Assembly (NCBI GenBank): GCA_036346355.1 | Contig: CM070581.1 | Location: 1,426,001 to 1,490,000 of the forward strand | Length of the DNA: 64,000 bases | Reading direction: 5' to 3' | Origin: Rhipidocladum racemiflorum | Lineage: Eukaryota; Streptophyta; Magnoliopsida; Poales; Poaceae | Part shown: positions 1 to 11,196 of the stretch, in pieces | Layout of the letters: each line of letters starts with the position of its first letter | Numbering within the stretch: position 1 is the first letter of the stretch | The notes under the pieces: model-generated | The model's input: the letters and a program-made list of their open reading frames with translations, nothing else | The model's database searches: none | Told to the model about the DNA's origin: nothing | Position numbers and translations under genes: made by a program

Positions 1-350
1 ACTTTCTTAACCTTTCTTTTTTGTTGATATTCTTCATTTATATTCTTTTTTTTTAGTTTCTTTACCTTTTTTTTTTTACTTTCTTTACCTTTCTTTTTTG
101 TTGATATTCTTCATTTATATTCTTTTTTTTTAGTTTCTTTACCTTTCTTTTTTTTTTACTTTCTTTATTCTTTATTCCATAAGGTTTATTTCTTTATTGT
201 TTTTGTTTATATTCTTCATTTGTTAAACCTTTCTATTTTTTTTTTACTTTCTTTACCTTTCTTTTTTGTTTACTTCTTGAGGTTTATATTTTTTATTTAT
301 TTATTGTTTATTCCATAAGGTTTATTTCTAGGGGTTTATTTCATGAGGTT
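1..350. repeat. T-rich tandem repeat inside CACTA-1
   Basis: Imperfect repeats of about 79 bp begin at 1 and again near 80, built from TTTCTTTACC, GTTGATATTC and long T runs. Shorter partial units follow to about 350. The stretch lies downstream of the transposase stop on the minus strand. I see no coding sequence in it. Confidence 0.7.
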
Positions 351-517
351 TATTTCAAATAAACACGTACAGTATAAGACACGTCTAAAAATGATCACAA
401 AAGTTCAAATAAATAAGTTCATACAGTAATACTACATTTTAAGTAGTACCATACTATGTCTTTACAAGTCTTCCTTCGTTATGATCGTGACGTATGTAAG
501 CATCCAGCCTGTGTCAT

Positions 518-3500
518 TCAGAGGCTTATGTCAACATCCACCGCAAAAGGAGGGAGCTCGTCGAATCGACTATAGTCTTCCTCATCTGTGGCGCCCTCAA
601 CTCCGACAATCCTTCGCTTGCCTTGGAGAACCACGTGTCGCTTTGGCTTATTGTTATTATTATCTTTCTGCTTCTTAGGCTTGCTTGACATGTCTATTAC
701 ATAGAAGACCTGTCTCACATCATTTGCAAGGACGAACGGTTCACGCCTATAGCCGACTTGCGTGAGGTCAACGGTTGTCATGCCGTATTTGTCGACCTTT
801 ACGCCGCCTGAAGTCAGTTTGACCCATTGGCACTTAAATAGAGGGACCTTTAAAGGTCCATAGTCAAGCTCCCATATCTCTTCTATGAAACCATAATATG
901 TGTCCACCTTTCCTTTGTTGTCTTCGGCATCTATACGGACACCGCTGTTCTGATTGGTGCTCTTGTCATCCTGGGATCTGGTGTAAAATGTGTAACCATT
1001 TATCTCGTACCTTGAATGTCACGATTTCACTAGAAGGTCCCCGTGCCAATCGTTGCAATTGTTCATTGTCTGACCCTTTGAAAAGGATATAGTTTTGTAA
1101 CCAAGCGCCGAAAGAATCCATGTGCTTCAGTGTTATCCAATCCTCAGACCTCCCAGGGAATTCACGGCGTAGAATACTCTTGTGCTCAACAACATACGGG
1201 GCCACCACAGTTGATTGTTTCAAAACCGTGAAATGTGCTTGCTTAAATGTAAGAAGATCATTGCATGCAATTGCTTTCCTTCCTACTGTCCCTTTTCCCC
1301 GTAGCCTGCCCTCATGGCGTGATATAGGGACGCCGATCGGATTTAGATCATTAATGTAATCCACACAAAATTCAATCACCTCCTCTGTCCCATAACCCTC
1401 GGCAATGCATCCTTCCGGACGAGAACGGTTACGAACATACTTCTTTAGCACACTCATGTACCTCTCGAAAGGGAACATGTTGTGCAGATACACGGGTCCG
1501 AGAATACCTATCTCTTTGACAAGGTGAACAGTGAGATGAACCATAATATCAAAGAACGCAGGAGGAAATATCATCTCAAGACAAACCACACTTTGTACCA
1601 CGTCATCCTGCAGCTTACTTAGTTTATCTGGGTCGATGACCTTATGCCAAACCGCATTGAAAAAAGAACACAGCTTTGTGATTATCCCCCGTACCCACTC
1701 GGGAAGTATACCTCTTATAGCCACTTTGGGAGCATTGTGTCATCAACACAAGACAGTCATGGGATTTCAAGTGTACGATTTTATTCTCTTTCGTGTTTAT
1801 GAGTCTCTTTACATTTGATGAGTATCCGGAAGGGACCTTCACACTATTCAGGCACTCTATCATGCTTTTTTTCTCTTCTTTGCTTAGAGTGTAGCTCGCA
1901 GGATGTAGGTAATGTTGTCCTTTTTCTCTCTTTTGCTGATGTATGTCGTTCCTCGCCTCCAAGAGTTTAAGGTCCTTCCGACCTTGCAGTGTATCTTTTG
2001 ATTGGCCATACATATCTATGTAGCCTAGCAGGTTCAAGCAAACATTCTTCGTGATGTGCATGAAGTCAAGTGAGTGACGAACCTCCAAGACTTCCCAATA
2101 AGGCAAGTCCCAAAATACTGACTTCTTCTTCCACATTGGCGCCTGACCATCCTCATTCTGCACAGGTTTGCTTCCAGGACCCTTTCCAAATACTACTTTC
2201 AGATTCTTTACCATAGCAAGTACATGTGGCCCAAGACGATCTTTGAGGCCTAGCACGAAGGTCTACTTGCCCGTTAAATTTCCTGCACTTCTTCCGCCAT
2301 GGGTGACTCAGAGGAAGAAACCTACGGTGGCCCATGTAGACAACATTTCGAGAGTTTTTCAGGTAAATGCACTCCGTTTCATATATTCATTTGACACAAG
2401 CTCTATATCCTTTGATAGTTTGGCCAGACGAGTTAATGAGAGCAGGCGATCGTTGATTGTTACAAATAACAATGCACGTAAGGTGAAATACTCCCTTTTG
2501 TACTCATCCCATACCCGTGCACCATCCTCCCACAACGTCACAAGATCTGCAACCAATGGTTTCAGGTAGACATCGATGTCATTTCCAGGTTGCTTGGGGC
2601 CTTGGATCAACAACGGCATCATGATGTACTTTCGCTTCATGCACAGACCATGGAGGAATGTTATACATACATAGTGTAACAAAGCCAGGTGCTATGGTTG
2701 CTTTGCTCAACTCTCCGAAGGATTCATCCCATCGGTACTTAACCCAAACCTTATGTTTCTCACCTCTTGTGCGAAGTCCGGGTACGTCCGATCGACTTTC
2801 CTCCACCGTGATCCATCTGCAGGTGTCTAAGCATACCGTCATCTTTACGCTCTTCTTTGTGCCAACGCATCATCTGGGCATGCGCTTTGTTAGCAAACAT
2901 ACGCTTCAATCGGGAATCACCGAAATACCACAACACTTTAGCCGGAGGTCTCTTCTTCTTACGCTCCCCATCTATTTCACCTAGATCATCTCTCTTCACC
3001 TTATACCGTGATTCTTTGCACACAGGACAAACATCCAAATTGGCATACGCATTGCGATACAGGATGCAATCGTTACGACATGCGTGTATCTTCTCAGACT
3101 TTCAGTCCCAAAGGATGACGACTTCCTTTGCTTCATATGTAGATTCAGGCAGAGTGTTATCTTCTGGAAGCAACTTCTTTATGAGTGTCAACAACTCATC
3201 GAATCCCTTATCTGACACACTATTTGTGGCCTTCCATTGCATAAGTTCAAGTGTGGTATGCAACTTCTTGTGGTCCTGCCCACAATTTGGGTATAAAGGA
3301 GTTATGTGGTCCCCTAACATGCGCTGGAATTTCTCGAACTGTCTTTCATCTGTGTAGTCTCCCTCACCGTCACGCAGCATCTGGTCCAGCTCATCATCAC
3401 CAAAGTCACTGAGTGTACCTCCCACGGAATAGCATTGCGTGGCGTCCGAGATATTTTTGAATCCCTATTCTTCTTCCTCGTCTTCTTCCTCGTCTTCCTC

Positions 3501-3733
3501 GTCTTCGCCATGGTTGGTCCAACGTTCATAGTTTGGCATGAAACCTCTCATCATCAAATGGTTCATAACCTGCCATCGCTGTGAGTGCTCCTTCTCGTTC
3601 TTGCAATCTACGCACGGACAACATATGAAGTCACTGGAGGTAGGAATGCAATGGCCGCATCGAGAAAAGCCTGCACGCCATCAATGAACTCTCTCGATCG
3701 ACGGTCCGCATTGTACATCCATTGCCGGTTCAT
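518..3733 (-). pseudogene. TNP2-like CACTA transposase, frameshifted
   Basis: This is the catalytic transposase gene of CACTA-1, acting in the nucleus on the element ends. The start is chosen at the ATG at 3733, where the transposase-associated domain (PF13963) begins with the usual M-x-x-x-W-M-Y-x-x-D-R-R pattern. Reading leftwards, the rest of that domain appears in a shifted frame (CCPCVDCKN), followed by an acidic run, the TNP2 core (PF02992, about 3060-1640, including DVCPVCK, YRWDE and MHITKNVC), DUF4218 (about 1724-960) and DUF4216 (907-518, YYGFIEEIWELDYG). The family is normally one protein of roughly 1000 residues. Here the frame changes several times and an in-frame TGA sits at 3104-3102, so no full-length product is possible. 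The closest relative in the window is the copy at 48675-52001. Confidence 0.88.
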
Positions 3734-4268
3734 CTACAATAAAGTAATAATTTCATATATTTTTTTCTTCTCCAAGAAAAACAACCCCACCTACACCTTC
3801 ATGCAATTAAAGATCTACCTTTCTAAAATTTTTTTTATCCCTTTCTACCTTTCTAATTATTTTTTATCCTTATTTTATTTTATACACTACTAATTACTTC
3901 ATTGCAATGTCATATTTTGAACTAGATCACCATACATCTTCATACCATAACAACAACAAGCATACAAAATAAATTTTGGGGAACAACTTCATACCATACA
4001 CATTTCAACATGTTCTACCTAGCAAAGCAACACATTTCAACATGAATAAATCATGATTTCTCCACATCCAATGCATAAAAAACAGCAATATGTAGGTGAG
4101 AAAGATGCTAACATGCTCTTACTGACCTTAAAACACTTAATTTGAAGCTAAATCACCAGCAATTTCAAAACAAAAAATTTGGGCAGCACCTCCCCGGAAG
4201 AACATTGCTCGGCCCTTCTCTGTTCATCAGACTGTTGGCTCGGGGAGGAAGAAGAAGTTTAAAGTGCT
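3734..4268. other. CACTA-1 leader, non-coding
   Basis: AT-rich sequence between the transposase start and the subterminal repeats. I see no domain, RNA gene or further element in it. Confidence 0.6.
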
Positions 4269-4616
4269 GGGCGGGAGGGATTCTAGAAGCGGTTTCATAT
4301 ACAAACCGCTTCTGAAGGTTGAGTTCTAGAAGCGGTTTGTATGTCAAACCGCTTCGATTTTAGAAGCGGTTTGACAAACAAACCGCTACTAAAACTAAGA
4401 CTTCAGAAGCGGTTTTATACACGAACCGCTTCTAAATATAAATCTCTACAAGCGGTTGAGGTCTCAAACCGCTTGTGATAATTCATAAGCGGTTTGGAAA
4501 ACGAACCGCTTGTGATGCTTGTCAACACAAGCGGTTCGTATGACCAACCGCTTCTAGTGACCCCCTCCCGCCCGTTGCTCAGGAACCGCTTGTAATATAC
4601 CGCTTGTGATGCCCAG
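4269..4616. repeat. CACTA-1 subterminal repeat array
   Basis: More than ten copies, in both orientations, of an AAGCGGTTTG-type motif, often paired head to head as short palindromes (AGAAGCGGTTT followed a few bases later by AAACCGCTTCT). In En/Spm elements such arrays are the binding sites of the TNPA-type protein and define the active end. That function is inferred from the family. Confidence 0.85.
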
Positions 4617-4629
4617 TTCTGTAGTAGTG
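4617..4629 (-). repeat. CACTA-1 terminal inverted repeat
   Basis: The minus strand starts CACTACTACAGAA at 4629. The three flanking bases, GCA at 4630-4632, are the expected position of one target-site duplication copy. The partner end is outside the window. Confidence 0.85.
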
Positions 4630-6414
4630 GCAGATAGGAACATCCCTGTTCCCTGTTATACCCCGATAGACGCTTACATATACATATCTAACGCATTTAG
4701 TACTATTCTATACCCTCTCGTGTATTAATAAATTTGCATGTCTATACATAAACATATGTTAAATTATAAAATCTTGACTTTCATTTGCATTTATGCCAAA
4801 TCCTCGGTGGGGATAGGGATGAGAGGAAATTTGCCCCTGATAGATGTAGGGAGGAAGGTTTTGGTTACCGGCCAGTAACCATCGGTTAACACCGGTAACC
4901 AGAATTCTCTGTTGGGGGCAGGTATATTTTTGAACCGGCCAAAAAAAAGGATATTTTTTAATTAAAAATTTGCCCGGATTTTACCTAATGAGATCTCGAC
5001 TGGTAAGCATATAAAATTCAAAATTTATTTCAAAATATTGGCCGAGGTTTTCTCAAAATTTCTGATATATTTTTCAACCGTAACCAAAACCCTACTGGTA
5101 ACAGACTGTATTTATTTAAACAGATTGTAGAGGCATTCGAAGAACATTCTGGGCATTAGCTAAATTGTCATCCTAATTCGGTGAAGGCACGTATTGAGAG
5201 AAGGCCAAGGTTGTATTATTTTCTAAGTATGGGAAGACGACCAAAGATTCTAGGCACATCTCGACGTGAGAGCTATACTATCGTGGAAAAACAGTTTTGA
5301 TAATAATTGGAGATGTTATCTCTTTCTTTTCAGGCCATGGAAGGCAAAATATATAAATAGAAGTAGCTGGAATGTTATATTCTGACAGAGTGAAATTGTA
5401 TTTGTATATTGTACTGTATGTTCTTCTGATTGCACATGACGTAAGTTAACACATTTACAAATTACAATTGTGACTATTCAATTGTCACAAATGCATATGA
5501 AATAGTGGGGAAGGTTGTCAACACTGCAAGTATCATCAGTGATGAAATTATCGTCAGTAATTTAAACTTATCTATGACCATGTATATCGTTTCAGATTCA
5601 CCCTTTTTTTTGTCACCAATGAACGTAGTCATTTGTGAGGAAAGAAAATCCATCACTATGTTATTTGTAATGACCATTGACGACCGAAAACATCACCACA
5701 TGTATTAGTGTGTGACGAAAATTTGGCTTTTTGCGACGAAAATTTTCAGCTCAAAAACCCATTTTCCTTGTAGTTGTATTATGGATCGCCATTATTTCTT
5801 AGTAGACAAGCGCGCCCTTCTGCAAATCTATTTGATTCTTCCTAGCTAGAAGTATGTGCTAATGAGTAGACCCTCAAGTTTGCGCTATCTTCTGCAAATC
5901 TATTTGATTTTGTATCTATATACAGGCACCACAAATAGGCAGCACGTGCTAACACATAGAAGCTCAAAGTTTGTTCTGATCGATATACATATATATGAAT
6001 CAAATTAATGCTTCTTAATTAACTGTGTATGTGTGCGGCTCGCATAATCCTCTCCCCCAACATTCTACAAAATTCTTGTGCAAAACATAGCAAGCGATAA
6101 GCATCGAATTTACTTTCTTGCAAATAATAAATCTGTACCAGAGAAAAAAAATAACGGTTGTTCAGTAGAACAGAGCCCCAAAAATTAACCATGCAAAAAA
6201 ACAAAACGCATACCATATGCAGCCATTTTATCACACCCAGCAGTAGTCCAGTACACACCCGCTCTCTCTTGCCTCGCCTCTTCGAGGCACTTGTCAGTTC
6301 TCACTAACAACCGTATCAAATCCCGCGTGCCTTCGCCTCGCAAGGTACAAGACACACCTGTTGTTGCAGACCTGCGGTTACCGCTCCGACCAGAAGCAAT
6401 CGCCGAGAGCAGCC
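4630..6414. other. AT-rich spacer with MITE-like remnants, upstream of the F-box gene
   Basis: No convincing gene. Between 4857 and about 5092 an imperfect inverted pair (GGTTTTGGTTAC ... GTAACCAAAACC) suggests an old MITE. Near 5690-5776 the sequence ends in TTTTCCTTGTAGTTG, which resembles a slightly altered CACTA-type terminus on the minus strand; no partner end was found. The last few hundred bases should contain the F-box promoter. I cannot pick a TATA box with confidence. Confidence 0.4.
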
Positions 6415-7681
6415 ATGGCGACCCGGAAGTCCCAGAGGATAGCCAACCGTGCCTCCCCCACCGCCGCCAGCCCCAATCCCGAGCAAGACTGGTATGTGTT
6501 GTGCTTCACTTGTCGCTCACGTACCCTATTCCGTACCTGGCTGGCAAGATCTCCCTCGATTTGTTTTTCTTATTTGCTTACTTGGTTCGACGGATTTCTG
6601 TCTCCGGCGGCCGTGAAGGCGTGACTGGGCGGCATTGCCGCCGGAGCTGGTGCCGAGCGTCGTGGACCGCCTCCTGGACAACGATCTGACCGATCTCGTC
6701 CGGTTCCGTGCTGTGTGCAAGCCATGGAAGGAGGCCGCGCCAGACCCCCGCGCGCTCGGCGCACGCATCGACCACCGCTTCCACCCTCGCCGGTGGATCA
6801 TGCTCCCGGGGCCCGCCGGCGGCGTCACGCTCCGCCGGTTCCTCAACATCGACACCAGGAAGATCGTCGACATAGATCTGCCGGCGCTCACAGACCACAC
6901 CGTGGTCGCCGGATCCGCCGCGGCGCCGGAGGGCATGCTCGTGCTGCAGGACGAGAGAACCCTCGTCGTGCGTCTCTTAAATGCCCTCACCGGGCACGTC
7001 GTCGACCTTCCGTCGGTGAGGACGCTGCAGCGTGGCAGACGCAGGGGGGCCGTTTCCGGAATGTTCCGAGAGGAACACACGGTGACGGCCGCCGGCTTCG
7101 CTGACGACTCCACCGTCGTGATATACTTCCGCAAGATCAACAAGATGGCCATGGCCAAGCCAGGTGACGTGCGCTGGACCCCGGTCGGTGGCCTCCAGTC
7201 GCCGCTCCTCTCAACGTTCACCTTCCAGCGTCGCTTCTACTGCATCGACCATCAGATGCTCATGGTGGTGAGCACCGTGGAGGCGCGGCCGCGGCTGATG
7301 GTCGCCGCCGACCTGAACAGGAGGCTTTACAACGTCAACATGGTGGATAATGGTGGGAAGCTTATGGTGGTGTGCAAGCGTTCGCAATTGGATTTCGAAA
7401 TGATTATTTTGTACGAGGTGAATATGGAAGAGGGTACGTTGCGCCGAGTCCATGGCCTGGGAAGACAAGCTGTGTTCGCCGGCGAGCTCGGCGCGGTGCT
7501 GCTGCCCAGCACAAGATATTATCACTCAATCAGGTCCAACACCGTCTACTTCCGGTTCGGCCGGTCCCAGAGAAACTTCGGTGTCCAACGCATGGGCAGA
7601 CGCCCTGGCTATTACCCCATGCTGGAGGGTACTCTTGCTAAGTACCTTGCTAGGTGTGTCACTTGCACCAACAGCGAGTGA
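6415..7681 (+). CDS. F-box protein with DUF295 domain, two exons
   Basis: The model has exon 1 at 6415-6491, a GT-AG intron at 6492-6618 (127 bp) and exon 2 at 6619-7681, giving 379 residues. The start is the ATG in AGCCATGGCG, followed by a short basic, alanine/proline-rich tail (ATRKSQRIANRAS). Residues about 30-70 form an F-box (LPPELVPSVVDRLL, then CKPWKEAA). The rest is typical of the plant DUF295 (PF03478) propeller-like region, including a FYCIDHQMLMVVS segment. F-box proteins are substrate-binding subunits of SCF ubiquitin ligases; the target here is unknown. In this exon choice the intron joins the two parts in phase and the frame is open throughout. The gene is GC-rich at its 5' end, as is common in grass genes. 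It is the only intact-looking host gene in the window. This family often holds lineage-specific or weakly expressed members, so expression is not guaranteed. Confidence 0.85.
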
Positions 7682-7737
7682 TGCTTTGAGATCATTTGTA
7701 TGTTCATCTTATGTTGTTTCGGTATACTTTAATTTTG

Positions 7738-7796
7738 AATAATGTTCGACATCGATCAGTGTCGACTAAGATGATGGTGGGATCTGTGATAATAAA
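7738..7796 (+). terminator. Candidate polyadenylation signals of the F-box gene
   Basis: AATAAT at 7738-7743 and AATAAA at 7791-7796 lie 57 and 110 bp after the stop codon, a normal distance for plant transcripts. Both are also present in altered form in the decayed duplicate near 9800-9845. Confidence 0.45.
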
Positions 7797-7840
7797 AGTG
7801 CTAGTTATCGATTTGTACGTGATGTTGGAACATGCTAAAT

Positions 7841-8099
7841 TGCCAGTGGTTTAGTGGTGACGAGGCTGTTTAACTTAAGCTCACCACACACGCACCCAGG
7901 TTCAAGTCCTAGGCTCCTATCCAACACGGAATCGATCGGGTGCCCATATCCTTCAGTGAATTCAAGAGAGATCTTGGCCAATTTTCGGAAGCGAAAAAAG
8001 GGCATCGTGTGCAGGCACTATAGAATGCCAATTGTTGTTTCAGAAAAGTTTAAGGTGATCGATGTGGGCTAAGGTGATCTTCTGTCTTCTGTCTTTGCT
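7841..8099 (+). mobile_element. tRNA-derived SINE candidate
   Basis: An RNA polymerase III A box (TGGTTTAGTGG, 7847-7857) is followed 52 bp later by a B box (GGTTCAAGTCC, 7899-7909), which is the promoter layout of plant tRNA-derived SINEs. The body after the B box is not tRNA-like, and the tail near 8080-8099 is pyrimidine-rich. The right boundary is approximate and I could not define a target duplication. Confidence 0.55.
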
Positions 8100-8145
8100 G
8101 TTACTATGACAATTTGGAGTTTTCCGTTTTATACTGTTACTGGAA

Positions 8146-8574
8146 CTAGCAAATTTACCCGCACAACTGCGTAGCTAGATATTATGATACGATTATATTT
8201 GATATATAACTATATTTTTTATATAACTCTAATATCTATATAGATTAATATGCACCGTTATAATCTAGTCCTACCAAAATAAGTGGTGAATTATCATTGG
8301 AATCTTTCTTTTAATCTAAGTGATCAAAATAAGTGGTGGAGATCCTTGAACTTTTTCTTTTAATCTAAGCCGTTATAGCTCGGGGCAGCTAGATAGACGG
8401 TTAGATATTTTCTTTTTAAAAAAAAAACATCCAATGGTGGAGATCTTTGGACTATTTCTTTTAATCTAAGCCGTTATAATCAAGGGCCATATATTTTGCT
8501 TTTTTGTGAGAATTTCTAGTCTATTTCTCTTTTTTTTTCTTAACGACTCTCATGAGTTTTTAATATATAATAGA
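8146..8574 (-). mobile_element. Small non-autonomous Helitron candidate
   Basis: Read on the minus strand it starts TCTATTATATATTAAAA (from 8574) and ends GGGTAAATTTGCTAG (to 8146). That fits the Helitron rule of a 5' TC and a 3' CTRR, with insertion between A (8145) and T (8575). A GC-rich, weakly paired stretch (TACGCAGTTGTGCGGG) precedes the 3' end. Inside are three imperfect copies of a TTTCTTTTAATCTAAG motif. It carries no gene. Confidence 0.55.
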
Positions 8575-9631
8575 TTAAGTATCTTTGCTGCTAAGTTTGA
8601 GTTATGTTGTTATAGTCTAATTCAGTTGGACGAAATTAGAAAAGAACTTGCAAAATTCTCTCATTCGATCCTCACTTTTATTGTTCATATTTAGTTTTGT
8701 AGACCATATTTCATATTTAGGTCCTATCAGGAAAATTTGCTTTTAGAAAGTAGCCTTCCAATATTAGGGGTAAGGAGTGAAAACTATAGGCATTTGTGTC
8801 GTAAAAACTAATACTAAGCATAACACTTGCTGGAGAGTGCTAAACACGCCATTAGCTGGTTACATGTAGATGTTTTAGTATGTAAAATGCTGAGTACATA
8901 CGCTAGCTCCATATAAATTCTACGAGTAGTGCTTCTATGTATTATCCTCCTAATACAAGTTACACAAATCTTAAAGAAAGTGAAAGGATAAATAATCAAT
9001 ATCCACCTTTTATTCGTACTTTCATATTTCTGCAACTTTCAAATATTGATGCATAAAAGCACCTCCCAAATTTTATTGGTGCAGGATCTTGTACGTCTAA
9101 TTGGAGGCCTGGAGGGTGGTACGGCTAGCTAGCACCCCCAAATCTACTTCAATCTGATCAAATTTCGTAATCTCTAGTACTTTAGACATCTGGATAACAA
9201 GGATAAATTCAGAAGGACGTGGCAGAATTTCATAATCCTTTTTCTGAACTTGTTTTTTTCCCTAGCCATGAAGATCAGTTACATTATGATTTTTTTGGGG
9301 GCTTAAAATAGTGTATAGAAAACATGTCAAACACCATATATATTATTGCCTGTTCTGTTCTTTTCTTTCTTTCTTTTTGTAGTTTACTTTGGATGCCTTC
9401 CTATCATAGGGAACCTTGCTTCTACATACAACTATTTAAACACTGTTTCATTAATAAAACACCTCATAATACCATGTAATGAAGGTACCTAGGTGTATGT
9501 CCAGATACATGAAAATTAACTAGCAATTGAGCAACACACAAAATCTGACAGCTAGAGTGATTAACACATGTTACATAGTGAGTTTGCTTTGTTCATGGTG
9601 AATTTGGAAGCAGAAACACGCACTGACGTAT
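8575..9631. other. AT-rich spacer
   Basis: I see no gene, RNA or bounded element here. Open frames are short and without recognisable domains. Confidence 0.5.
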
Positions 9632-9855
9632 AGTCTACTTCGAGTTCATGCAGCCAGTCCCAGAGAAACTTCGGTGAGTTTGTTTCAACTCCTGAGTAGA
9701 CGTCATACTGCATATTTAATTTCCCTCTGGAGGGTGCTCTTGTTAGCTAGGTACCTGCTATGTTTTGGGCGCTGATCATATGTTGTTATATAATGAGTAA
9801 TGTTTGACGATACTGATCAAGTCAATGGATCTGTCATAATAAAAAAATACTAGTG
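9632..9855 (+). pseudogene. Decayed copy of the F-box gene 3' end
   Basis: This stretch matches the last coding part and 3' flank of the F-box gene (about 7540-7805). Shared segments include GTCTACTTC, GTCCCAGAGAAACTTCGGTG, GGAGGGT then CTCTTG, AATGTT-GAC and ATCTGT then ATAATAAAA. Several indels destroy the frame and the upstream coding region is absent. It lies about 2 kb downstream on the same strand. It is either the end of an old tandem duplicate whose front part was lost, or a small segmental duplication. Confidence 0.7.
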
Positions 9856-9912
9856 TGGAAATGAACAGTAAACGGTGACTACTCAGCAAAGATAGCCTAC
9901 AATGTGTAGTTT

Positions 9913-10520
9913 CACTACTATAGATCTAACTATCACTCCCGGTTAACAACGGCGATCAGAACCGGTTTTTGAACCAGTACCAGCCATCCGGGATTGATAC
10001 CCATTGGGCATCAGTACCGGTTGGTGGAACCGGTACTGATAGTATTAGAAATATTTTAAAATATGTCGAGAATGTATGGGAGAAGCGGGACTCGAACCCG
10101 CAACCTCGTGACTCCAGCCTCACCCTTCTAACCAATCCACCCACCATCGCATACTGATATACATAGAATATGCATTCCTTTTGAACTTTCCTGAATCGAG
10201 GCATTAGTACCGGTTCGTAACATGAACCGGTACTGATGCCCTCATCAGTACCGGTTGGTAACACGAACCGGTACTGATGTACTCTCATTAGTACCGGTTC
10301 GTGTTACGAACCGGTACTAATGCCCCGTGCCTTCAGTACCGGTTCGTATCACTAACCGGTACTAATGTGAGGGCATCAGTACCGGTTCATGTTACTAACC
10401 GGTACTGAAAGCTCACTACAGTCCTGTAGCCAATGAACCGGTACTGATGTCATTATCAGTACCGGTTTAAATCTAATTGGTAGTGATGTGCCGGTATTAA
10501 AGCTTAGTTTTCTAGTAGTG
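9913..10520. mobile_element. Mini-CACTA: 608-bp non-autonomous CACTA derivative
   Basis: The left end is CACTACTATAGATC (9913) and the right end read on the minus strand is CACTACTAGAAAAC (10520). Both sides are flanked by TTT (9910-9912 and 10521-10523), the 3-bp duplication expected of CACTA elements. Many copies of an AGTACCGGTT / AACCGGTACT motif in palindromic pairs fill 9955-10495 and are its subterminal repeats. It encodes nothing. The motif is close to that of CACTA-2 (45788-57886), so a relative of that element is the likely source of transposase. Confidence 0.85.
10083..10150 (-). other. tRNA-like segment inside the mini-CACTA
   Basis: On the minus strand there is a perfect T-arm (GCGGG, loop TTCGAGT, CCCGC; plus-strand 10085-10101) that includes a B box (GGTTCGAGTCC), and an A-box-like TGGTTAGAAGG (plus-strand 10124-10134). 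The acceptor stem does not pair and the anticodon arm is weak, so this is a tRNA pseudogene or SINE head rather than a working tRNA. Confidence 0.55.
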
Positions 10521-10575
10521 TTTCATGGTTCGCTACCTCAACATTACTATAGCATAATCTGCCGAGCTAACATTG

Positions 10576-11196
10576 AAAACAGGTGGAACTTATTTTACAT
10601 GGCTCCTCATCCAGGATAGGATTCTAACAGCCAACATGCTGGTGATTAAAGGATGGCCACATAGCACTCTATGCTCCCTTTGCGGATCTGAACCTCAATC
10701 AGCCGCACATCTCATATTGTATCGCCCAATTTTGTGAAACAAATATGGCTCAAGGTCTTGCATTGACTGCACATACAACTGTCCTTCTTGCAGCAGGACA
10801 ATAGTGGATCCAGCACTAGCTTAGTGGTGGCAGTCCATCCATGAGATCACACCACCATAACGGGGGAAGGACGTCAACGGAGTTTTTATAAATGCCTATC
10901 GGAGCATATGAAAGGAGAGGAAATGGAGAATTTTTTAAAAATTCCTACCAGATTGTGCAGAACATCTTTAGCCTCATCTCTCAGGATGTATGCGATCGGA
11001 GAAGAAAATTGAGAATCTCCCAATGTGCCATTGTTACTTGACTAAGTTCCGATAGTGTACATTGATCATATACCTTGGTGGTTGTATTCTTTCGTTCACA
11101 GAGGGTGTTGTTCAGGCCTTTTGGTCACCCAGGTTGTATAAACTCCTTTTCCCACTTAATTGAAAGGCAGGATTCCTGCCACCGTTTAAAAAAAAA
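10576..11196 (+). mobile_element. LINE (L1-type) 3' fragment
   Basis: From 10600 the plus strand reads W-L-L-I-Q-D-R-I-L-T-A, then a zinc-binding stretch with the CSLCGSEPQSAAHL pattern. This is the zf-RVT region (PF13966) found after the reverse transcriptase of plant LINEs. A downstream GEFFKNS...VQNIFSLI segment matches the usual C-terminal end. The non-coding tail CTTAATTGAAAGGCAGGA ... CCTGCC and a nine-A run at 11188-11196 mark the 3' end. Endonuclease and most of the RT are missing, as in a 5'-truncated insertion, and the frame contains stops. Confidence 0.75.

Larger units (their letters stand above)
1..4629 (-). mobile_element. CACTA-1: CACTA (En/Spm) DNA transposon, one end inside the window
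   Basis: The element is read on the minus strand. Its 5' terminus is at 4629, where the minus strand begins CACTACTACAGAA, a standard plant CACTA terminus. Just inside lie many copies of an AGAAGCGGTTTG / CAAACCGCTTCT subterminal motif, then a non-coding leader, then a decayed TNP2-like transposase running leftwards. The other terminus and the TNPA-type gene lie outside the window, so the 3-bp target duplication cannot be tested. The transposase reading frame is broken, so this copy looks non-autonomous. Confidence 0.9.

Noticed and set aside
7211..7525. Antisense genes across the F-box gene
   Set aside because: They are shadow frames of the sense coding sequence and have no start context or domain.
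10083..10150. A functional tRNA gene on the minus strand
   Set aside because: The T-arm is perfect, but the acceptor stem does not pair and the anticodon arm is weak. The sequence lies inside a CACTA derivative.
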